Assembly: GCA_021740905.1 (NCBI GenBank)
Contig: JAIOYV010000001.1
Span: 112,647 to 176,646, forward strand
DNA length: 64,000 nt
Direction: 5' to 3'
Origin: Bacteroidales bacterium
GTDB lineage: Bacteria > Bacteroidota > Bacteroidia > Bacteroidales > M50B96
Positions within the stretch are counted from its first letter, which is position 1; each line of letters starts with the position of its first letter. Below are positions 29,301 through 35,531 of the stretch, one piece after another. The notes beneath the pieces were generated by a model that was given only the letters and a program-made list of their open reading frames with translations, was not told the origin of the DNA and searched no databases. The translations under genes were made by a program, and so were the position numbers.

Positions 29301-29453
29301 ATTGGTTGTGCCTTTTACTACAACGGTGACTCCGGGAAGGGAAATACCCTCATTATCTACCACAACACCCGAGATCATACCCTTTTGAGCAAAAGATGCA
29401 GATGTTATAAATAGGATGGTGATGCAAAAAGTAAGTGTAAAAAATTGTTTCAT
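26328..29453 (-). CDS. SusC/RagA-family TonB-dependent transporter (operon B)
   Basis: The 1041-residue protein has a signal peptide (to about residue 22), a carboxypeptidase-regulatory-like domain with GVVVDNEGISLPGVTVVVKG, the DIQVVAFQKQ junction in place of the more usual VVVGYG, a plug domain with IRGVTSFGYKNSPLILIDG and IMKDATATSLYGSKGANGVIYVTTK, and a barrel ending NIGIQANF. The deviation at the SusC signature places it in the RagA-like branch. It starts 102 bp after the GH17 gene with no obvious promoter in the gap, so it is probably transcribed from the operon B promoter at 35.3 kb. Confidence 0.95.
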   Translation of the reverse strand: MKQFFTLTFCITILFITSASFAQKGMISGVVVDNEGISLPGVTVVVKGTTNGTSTSVDGKYVLDKVKPTDTIQFSFVGYETQLRHVNGNEVINLILKESSEMLDDIQVVAFQKQRKESVIASINTINPGELRQPSSNITAALAGKMSGIIAYQRSGEPGNDNAEFFIRGVTSFGYKNSPLILIDGLEVSSEDLARIEPDNIASFSIMKDATATSLYGSKGANGVIYVTTKEGKKGKARISIRYENSISTPTMTNTFLDGVDYMELYNEALRTRYPTVSLRYDKMKIEGTRNNLHPELYPNVDWYDELFKTSTINKKANLNINGGGDVAQYYLSASYTNENGLLKVDPLNNFNNNIDINRYNLRANVNIKLTRTTRIKVKFSSLFDKYNGPKTEANDIFNQVMQANPVNYPQYYEKTGDYQYLNHTLFGYEGSINSTPNPYAEMVRGFKDRFSSTILSLVQLEQDLEFITKGLNLRAMASIRSYSQNSNERSFLPFFYGINNSSINGTNFSLTQLQEGTEYINEFSTGSYANSKAYFEMVTQYDRAFAKKHRVGALLATYRSEALNTTGGATYLSTLPSRNLGLSGRATYAFDSRYFTELNFGYNGSERFAEDHRFGFFPSMGFGWIVSNQKFFEKLKPTINLFKLKYTYGLVGKDDIWTADDRFLYLSNVNLQNAGMGYNFGNNFDVNYPGYSVVRYSNPDITWEIARKTNYGIELGLWDMMTFMIDYFNEHRTQIYMKREYLPETVGSSAEIWSNIGEMKSHGIDASLDMNYAFSGKFWMSARANFTYATNEVTENGEPDYPYPYMSRIGQPANQLRGLVAERLFVDVNDAINSPNQFGYAVGADFSEDAGSYGPGDIKYVDINEDGKIDDNDMVPIGFPTVPEMVFGFGISTVYKNIDFSFFMQGSANQSFFIDPTSIAPFINDRNALDIIADNHWSEDNPDPYAFWPRLSTTTSANNEKPSTWWLRNGSFVRLKSIEFGYSFPTERWDKKYFSKLRVYFSGLNLLTFSKFKMWDPEMAGYGLGYPTQKVYNIGIQANF

Positions 29454-29555
29454 ACTTTTTTATTTTTGAATAAATAATTCATTTGACATCTATTTGTGAT
29501 ATATTCTTTGTCATTTTAGAATCTATGTTTTCCTTGTAAGTATATATTGCAATTT

Positions 29556-30626
29556 CTAATTATTGTTTTTTTTCAATTGTTTCATCGCCATTTTAGGTGT
29601 GCGATCCACATTATACAAACCCCAGTGTTTTTCAGCCCCCATGGCATTTTTTGGGTCTCCTTTCCAGTCTTCATCAAAAGCTTCGAAAAAGAAGGTGGTT
29701 ATATTCATTTCCTTTGCCAAGGCCATGAGTTCGTTGAAGTAGCGCAATTGTTTTTCCTCACTGGCCCGCTCACCAAACTCGGAGGCAACAGTTGCCCATC
29801 CGGCTTCGCTTACCACAATCATCTTATCAGGAAAAGCCAAGCGTACTTTGCGAATATCGTCGATGGTAACATTTAGGCCTTCGTCAATATCTTTTCCTCC
29901 CCATAATGGATAGGTGTGGATGGCCAAAAAGTCAACTACTTTAGCCAGTTCAGCTCCGCTATCGGCCCACCACAGAAAATTATCGGCCACCGTAACCGGT
30001 TGCTTGATGCCGGCCTTTACGCTTTTTACGTAAGAAATTACAGTTTCAACTGGGATCAGGTGATCGGTCCAGTCGACCAAGGATTCATTACCTACATTGA
30101 CAGCCACTACAATTTCAGGATATTGATTGGCTAATCGAATGGCCCGCTTAAGTTCTTCAAAGTTCTTTCGCTTATTTCCCTGTAATTTTTTCCTTGGAAT
30201 AGGATCATTCAACCAGGCACATCCTTCATGGTTGCTAACTTCGGCTTCGAGCCAGGCCCCAAGCATTACCTTAATATTGATGTTGTTCTCCTTAATAATT
30301 TGCAGGACAAGTTCCGAGTTTTTTCCACAATCGTACAAACGGATAAGGGAAAAAATGGAGTTTTGAGAAAGAATTTGTAGGTCTTCCTTTACTTGTTCGT
30401 AGGAAGGATTTACAGCACCCTCTCCCCTATCGGGATACTGACCCGATCGGAATCCGGAATAGGCAACGGCTTGAAATTCGCCAGCGAGCAATTTATCAGC
30501 CGATTGTTGAATAGGTTGATTTGGAGTTTGAGTTTTTTGTGTCATACCTGATATCGAGAACAAAACCAGAATCAGTAGAACCAGAGTTGTCCTTTTTGTT
30601 ACTTTCTGTCGGTTTATCGTATTCAT
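29556..30626 (-). CDS. GH17 endo-beta-1,3-glucanase
   Basis: The 356-residue protein has an N-terminal hydrophobic signal (about residues 13-28) without a lipobox. The GH17 (beta/alpha)8 barrel is recognisable from AVAYSGFRSGQ, the strand IRLYDC, acid/base Glu181 in NVGNESLV and nucleophile Glu274 in VVSEAGWAT. GH17 enzymes of marine Bacteroidota cut undecorated beta-1,3-glucan chains of laminarin. It lies 32 bp after the CotH gene and 102 bp before the second SusC. It likely acts in the periplasm on imported oligosaccharides, which contrasts with the surface GH16 enzymes of operon A. Confidence 0.92.
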   Translation of the reverse strand: MNTINRQKVTKRTTLVLLILVLFSISGMTQKTQTPNQPIQQSADKLLAGEFQAVAYSGFRSGQYPDRGEGAVNPSYEQVKEDLQILSQNSIFSLIRLYDCGKNSELVLQIIKENNINIKVMLGAWLEAEVSNHEGCAWLNDPIPRKKLQGNKRKNFEELKRAIRLANQYPEIVVAVNVGNESLVDWTDHLIPVETVISYVKSVKAGIKQPVTVADNFLWWADSGAELAKVVDFLAIHTYPLWGGKDIDEGLNVTIDDIRKVRLAFPDKMIVVSEAGWATVASEFGERASEEKQLRYFNELMALAKEMNITTFFFEAFDEDWKGDPKNAMGAEKHWGLYNVDRTPKMAMKQLKKNNN

Positions 30627-30658
30627 TTCCTGTAAACTAATTTAATGTATTCAACCTA

Positions 30659-33346
30659 TTAAAAAGAACTTTTCACTATCGATTTAGTCCATGATGAATT
30701 CTCACTCAGGACTTTCAAAACATAATAGCCAGCTTCCAACTCCCTCGTTGATATTTGTAATTCTGTCTCATCTACTTTTCCTGAAAGAACTACTTTTCCA
30801 TCTACAGCGATTAGTTCATACCTGCCATACGTTTGTGATGGGAATAAAACGGTAAGCTGATCTTCAACAGGATTTGGAAATACCGAAAAATCTGCAACAT
30901 CCAGATCATCTATCCTAAGTGGTGGACAAGGCGTTAGATAAGGTCCACCCGGCGATCCACCGGGACAACCGGCAAACCAGCTTCCCGGATTATTCTGAAC
31001 CAATAAGGGATCGAGCAATTCGAGTGTTTCGTCCTGCTGAGAACTAAGCTCAGGCCATGGGTTATCCTCCTTATAATTTATTTCGCTTACAATAAAGCCA
31101 TCTTCATCGTACATCCGCAGGTGGTCGTTATTGCCTAATTTCCAATTAAAAGAGCCTACGCAATTTGTTAACCATGGGAAAGTAGTTATAAACTTATCCT
31201 TGTTGGAACAGATAACCAGATAATCTCCTGCACCTAGATTTGTTTCGTAGGGAAGGGTAAACGTGTTCAGGTTATTCTCATCTTTAATTACCCATCCCGA
31301 AAGATCAAATGCAGTTGTGCTTTTGTTGTAAATCTCGAACCAATCGCCCGGATCGATGGCAGTTCCTGCTTTGTAATTTATTTCCGAAACAATAATCTTA
31401 TTTCGATAAAAGGACTGACAATAATTTCCATACCCCGGAAGATTTGAGTCAATCCAGTCCAATCTATCCTCGATATAATCCTTTAAATATGTGACCTCTT
31501 CGGAATAAGTGTTCCCGACGTAATAATTCGGCCACACATAAACCCCAATGATATTCCATCGGTTAAAATTTCGATCGATGGCTGGGCCAAGATAGGTGAC
31601 AAGTGAATCAATGATAGAATAAATATTGGCTTGCGACAAAACCGACGATCGCAGTGTATTCCATCTGCATTTCAACATTTCCTGAAAATCGGGATCTTGC
31701 CTTAAACGCTTTTGATGAAAAGGGATTACGCTTGTTACACCCGGATTATCAAGTGCCCAACCATAAGTAACCCATCCGTTTCCGTAGTCTGCATTTCCAA
31801 AACCGAGATTAAAATCCCAAACTGGCCCGGCAAAGAGCCTGCCCCCATTGGAGTTGCGAACCCTTGTGTAGTAATTGCTCAATCGGTAGGCATCAATATT
31901 AAATGTCAATTCATTTAGGATGAAGTTATCGGCGAAGGAATGAACATCTATATAAGCCCTATAACCAGTCTGAATATCGGTGTAATTTCCACCTATTAAT
32001 GCCTGTTCGAAGTAAGTGACGCTATTTTTTATGTAATTTCCTTGCTGAACCGTAATGTCATCCCTTTCGGGATATCTATACTGATAGTTAAGATTAAGGA
32101 AGGTACCATTGAAGTTCGTAACCGGCGAATGCCAATCGTAATTTGACCCATCATCCGGCCAATCTACTTTAATGATATACCCTCCGGTCACAGAGTCTCC
32201 ATAATTATCATCTGCATCTAATTTGTCGATATCGACCCTGTTCTTGTCCTGTTTAATTTTCTCCATTAAAACATACAAGCCCCAATAGTCATTATTGATA
32301 AAAAGCTCGCAAAATACTGTACGAGAGGCGTACCAACCCATTTGCCGGGCCAGTTCATAAACCAGTACGTTTCGTACAAGCGATTTATCGGAGTAGGGCC
32401 CATACAACACCCAATCGTTTTCTTCGGGTAGACCTAATAACGACACATTGTTGTTATCACCGTTGGGCAGTTGGGTTTCGAAGGAAAAAGATTTCTTATC
32501 GAACATTTGGGAGCTGTTGCCCCTGATTTCAATACTGATTTTACCATCGTAGCCATTGGGCATATCCTGAAGAGAGTTTGGTTGTCCATTGGGTTTTTGA
32601 AAGATTTTCAAATCGGCAACTATTCGAGGATCATCAACAATTTGCTGATTGTTGGTATTGATTGCCAGGATGGGCAAATGGGTAGAAAAACCAAAATCAT
32701 TTTCATCGAACCAAACAGGAAGTTGGGGCCCATTGGTCGTAGCACTTGAAGTTGCTACAAAGAGAAAAGGAATGGCTGACAGGTCGCTGGACGTTACACC
32801 GAAATTATGCACCTGAATTGCCAACACATTGTTTCCACTTACAATCAATGAATCTATTGCTGTTGAGCTTAACACAAAACTTTCCGGTTGCCCGCCCTGA
32901 TACATTTGGGCTTCGTGATTATAATTATCTGCATTGGTATCGAACGTTGGAATAATGCCAGGCGTTCCAATATTTCCACGGGCAATTTCAACTCCATTCA
33001 GGTAAGCCACAAACGCATCATCGTAATCGATATAAAACAAGCCACCCAACAAATCCGAACTGTTCGTGACACTAAAAATTCGGCGTATATATACTGAAAT
33101 TACCGGGGCAATTACAGTGGCATCGTCGCCATCGCCGTAGCCAATTCCGCCAGGGCCCTGATCCCACGAATTATCATTAAATGAAAGCTCTTTCCAGAGT
33201 ACATCGGGTTCCTGTGTTCCGGGGAAGTATCGCCAATTGTCAGAAGCTTGAACTACCATTTCCCAATGGTCGATTTGAGCTGTGAGCGGACATAAATTTG
33301 TCAAACTCAAAAAGACAACGAAAAGGATTGTGTATTTAGTTCTCAT
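30659..33346 (-). CDS. Secreted CotH-kinase protein with lamin-tail and T9SS domains
   Basis: The 895-residue protein has a signal peptide (to about residue 24), a galactose-binding-like beta sandwich (about 28-215), a CotH kinase-like domain (about 220-600) with RGNSSQMFDKKSFSFE, LYGPYSDKSLVRN and PVWDFNLGFGNADYG, a lamin-tail domain (about 660-790) with VSEINYK and WFEIYNKS, and a type A T9SS C-terminal domain beginning VFPNPVED. CotH proteins are atypical protein kinases known from spore coats and also found in extracellular complexes. Its place between a glycan-binding T9SS protein and GH17 in a glucan operon is unusual. It may modify or display partner proteins at the surface; the substrate is unknown. 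Confidence 0.88.
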   Translation of the reverse strand: MRTKYTILFVVFLSLTNLCPLTAQIDHWEMVVQASDNWRYFPGTQEPDVLWKELSFNDNSWDQGPGGIGYGDGDDATVIAPVISVYIRRIFSVTNSSDLLGGLFYIDYDDAFVAYLNGVEIARGNIGTPGIIPTFDTNADNYNHEAQMYQGGQPESFVLSSTAIDSLIVSGNNVLAIQVHNFGVTSSDLSAIPFLFVATSSATTNGPQLPVWFDENDFGFSTHLPILAINTNNQQIVDDPRIVADLKIFQKPNGQPNSLQDMPNGYDGKISIEIRGNSSQMFDKKSFSFETQLPNGDNNNVSLLGLPEENDWVLYGPYSDKSLVRNVLVYELARQMGWYASRTVFCELFINNDYWGLYVLMEKIKQDKNRVDIDKLDADDNYGDSVTGGYIIKVDWPDDGSNYDWHSPVTNFNGTFLNLNYQYRYPERDDITVQQGNYIKNSVTYFEQALIGGNYTDIQTGYRAYIDVHSFADNFILNELTFNIDAYRLSNYYTRVRNSNGGRLFAGPVWDFNLGFGNADYGNGWVTYGWALDNPGVTSVIPFHQKRLRQDPDFQEMLKCRWNTLRSSVLSQANIYSIIDSLVTYLGPAIDRNFNRWNIIGVYVWPNYYVGNTYSEEVTYLKDYIEDRLDWIDSNLPGYGNYCQSFYRNKIIVSEINYKAGTAIDPGDWFEIYNKSTTAFDLSGWVIKDENNLNTFTLPYETNLGAGDYLVICSNKDKFITTFPWLTNCVGSFNWKLGNNDHLRMYDEDGFIVSEINYKEDNPWPELSSQQDETLELLDPLLVQNNPGSWFAGCPGGSPGGPYLTPCPPLRIDDLDVADFSVFPNPVEDQLTVLFPSQTYGRYELIAVDGKVVLSGKVDETELQISTRELEAGYYVLKVLSENSSWTKSIVKSSF

Positions 33347-33502
33347 TCCGATTGTTAAGCATCTATGGTAAATTACTGAGGAACCTTATTTGTTTTTTTC
33401 TGATTCTACGTGCGAAAAGAGGAGTGCTTGCTGTACCCTTTCAGCAAACACTCCAAGAATTCAAGTAATTATGAAAAATTAACCCAAAATTTGATCATGG
33501 AT

Positions 33503-35266
33503 TTATTCCTTAACCAACTTTTTAGTGGTCATTATTTTTGAACCCTGTAAAATTGAGATGAAGTAAACACCTGCAATTAACGAACTGACATCAATTGAAG
33601 CTGAATTGCCATTCACCTGTTCGCTGCTGAGGATTTCTTTTCCAAGAACATTATAAATTTTAATGCGGTTAGCATCCTTCAATCCGTCAAGGAATAATAT
33701 ATCTGAAACCGGTACAGGATAAATGCTTACAGAAGTATTTTCAAGCTCGTCTACATTTAGGATGGGGCCGAAATAAATATCGTCCCAATAAAAAATGTCG
33801 CCTGCCCCATTTAAGCCATAATCAAAAAATATGACTGCTTTATCATAAGTCCTGGCTAAATCCAGTGGGTCGGTACCTGCCACTTCGTTGCTGAAATCAA
33901 ATTCCATTACTTCCCAGGCATTTGCTACGGTAGTAAGCGTTTGTGTCTCGACTGAATTAGATGCAGTTGCGTGTTCTTCGAATTTAAAAATAATCGGAAT
34001 ACCAACGGCAGGTGAATAAACCCTCATGTGTACCAAAGTTTCGGTGGCTGTAAATGGAATAAGTGAAGCAAATCCAGCTTCTGTCCCAACTGTAACCCCT
34101 GCCCATACTTCAGCCCCTACACCTTTTGTTGTCTTTGCCACAGTACCAGTGCCTCCTGCCGGATCAGCCACTAATTCGGTTGTTGTTCCTCCAAAGTCGA
34201 TTACTGAATAATTCACATTGGGTAATTCAAAGGTCACAGGCAGGTCAATTTGTTCCAAAACGGTTGCTAAAAACTGGACATCATCCCAATAAAATACATC
34301 GCCGGCACCGGCAGCATCAAAATCGAAAAAGATGGAAGCCATATCATACACATAGCTAAAATTGAGAGCTGCTGTCCCTGAAACAGGATTACCAAAGTCG
34401 AACTCTATAGTTTCCCAGGCATTTGCCACAGTGGTGGGCATTTGTGCTTCGCAGATATGCGTATTGTCCAAATGATCTTCCACTTTAAGACGAACTGGAA
34501 TACCAACTGCTGGAGAATAAACCCTGACACTCATTTTGGAATCGAGAGTTGAGAATGGAATTGCCGATAAGAAACCTGCAGGTGTACTCATTGTAGTTCC
34601 AGCCCAGGTTTGTGCACCTACCGGCTTGGTAGTGATAGCGCATGTGTTTGTCCCTACGACTGGGTCTGTCCCTAAAACTGTAGTGGCGCCACCAAAATCG
34701 GTTAACGTGTAATCAACATTGTTGGCTTCAAAGTCAATTGGCAAATTAATTTGCCCCAAAATTATTGCTCCAGGTACTAGTTCTAAATCATCGAAATAAA
34801 AAATGTTGTCCACGTTTGATGCAAAATCAAAGAAAATAACAAGCTTATTATACACATTTGATGGAGCTGCCGAGAAATTCCAGGATAATTCCACCCACTG
34901 GTTGGCAACATAAACTGTGTCCATAATTTCCATTGGAGCTGGAGAACCTGAAAGGCTTTCGACCTTAAATAAAACATTACAGGGAATTGGCGAGAACACT
35001 TTCATCTTAAAAGTATTGTTCACAGAAAAGTCAATAGCTGTTGCTGGCATTCCTGCTGCATGTGCCCAGGTTTCGCCGGTACGTTGCCATTCAGCACAAT
35101 TCGCGCTGGTATTGATCCCACTTGAACTTGGATTAACCACAATACCCGGCCAGTTTGGCCAGCCTTCGAAGGGAACATTTTGGTTTGAATCAAAATCGTT
35201 TAACATTTGAGCATTCAGGCCAAATGATAAAACAGCTACAAATAAAAAAAGTAAAATCTTCTTCAT
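33503..35266 (-). CDS. T9SS-exported protein of three putative glycan-binding modules
   Basis: The 587-residue protein has a signal peptide (to about residue 19), then three tandem beta-sandwich modules of about 150-165 residues (about 20-170, 172-335 and 336-500) and a T9SS sorting domain starting around VSIYPVPVSD. Each module carries ETWAHAA or QTWAG/EVWAG near its start and ends with IFFDF...FYFDD or FYWDD. The same module occurs once in the operon A lipoprotein at 11879-13957. The shape and position suggest a family related to CBM4/CBM9-type glucan-binding modules, but I cannot assign a CBM family. No catalytic motif is visible. It is the first gene of operon B, so it is likely strongly expressed and acts as a secreted multivalent laminarin binder. 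Confidence 0.8.
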   Translation of the reverse strand: MKKILLFLFVAVLSFGLNAQMLNDFDSNQNVPFEGWPNWPGIVVNPSSSGINTSANCAEWQRTGETWAHAAGMPATAIDFSVNNTFKMKVFSPIPCNVLFKVESLSGSPAPMEIMDTVYVANQWVELSWNFSAAPSNVYNKLVIFFDFASNVDNIFYFDDLELVPGAIILGQINLPIDFEANNVDYTLTDFGGATTVLGTDPVVGTNTCAITTKPVGAQTWAGTTMSTPAGFLSAIPFSTLDSKMSVRVYSPAVGIPVRLKVEDHLDNTHICEAQMPTTVANAWETIEFDFGNPVSGTAALNFSYVYDMASIFFDFDAAGAGDVFYWDDVQFLATVLEQIDLPVTFELPNVNYSVIDFGGTTTELVADPAGGTGTVAKTTKGVGAEVWAGVTVGTEAGFASLIPFTATETLVHMRVYSPAVGIPIIFKFEEHATASNSVETQTLTTVANAWEVMEFDFSNEVAGTDPLDLARTYDKAVIFFDYGLNGAGDIFYWDDIYFGPILNVDELENTSVSIYPVPVSDILFLDGLKDANRIKIYNVLGKEILSSEQVNGNSASIDVSSLIAGVYFISILQGSKIMTTKKLVKE

Positions 35267-35309
35267 ACAATTCTAATTTTAGTTCTCGTTTGTTTTAATA
35301 ATTCATCAG

Positions 35310-35341
35310 CAAAAATGACCAGATAATTTGTTGTAGTAAAA
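35310..35341 (-). promoter_or_regulatory. Promoter of operon B
   Basis: On the minus strand a -33 element TTTT (35338-35341) and a -7 element CATTTTTG (35310-35317) are 20 bp apart, the same spacing and the same CAnnTTTG type as the operon A promoter. Predicted initiation is near 35303, about 37 nt before the start codon. Confidence 0.55.
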
Positions 35342-35357
35342 AAATATTCCTAATCAC

Positions 35358-35400
35358 TACCTCAACAATGAACTTCTCAGATTACATCAAGACTACATCA
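35358..35400 (-). promoter_or_regulatory. Putative activator site: three TAC(A/C)TCA boxes
   Basis: TACCTCA (35358-35364), TACATCA (35383-35389) and TACATCA (35394-35400) have the same offsets (25 and 11 bp) as the boxes upstream of operon A, and the proximal box is again 16 bp from the -33 element. The first box is in both cases followed by ACA. Confidence 0.65.
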
Positions 35401-35485
35401 TAATTAATGTATATGGCTATATTACAATTTACTGCACAATGTAGAATAATTCAAAATTAGACATTGCATCCATCAGTAGTCTGAT

Positions 35486-35505
35486 TTCTGCAAACGATTG
35501 CGAGA
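35486..35505. promoter_or_regulatory. LacI/GalR-type operator, near copy
   Basis: TTCTGCAAACGATTGCGAGA contains GCAAACGATTGC (35490-35501), one mismatch from the perfect palindrome at 18740-18751. It lies 90 bp beyond the distal TACATCA box, matching the 92 bp at operon A, between the regulator's stop codon and operon B. Confidence 0.6.
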
Positions 35506-35531
35506 TTTAATAATTTGCCGGTATTATCACC

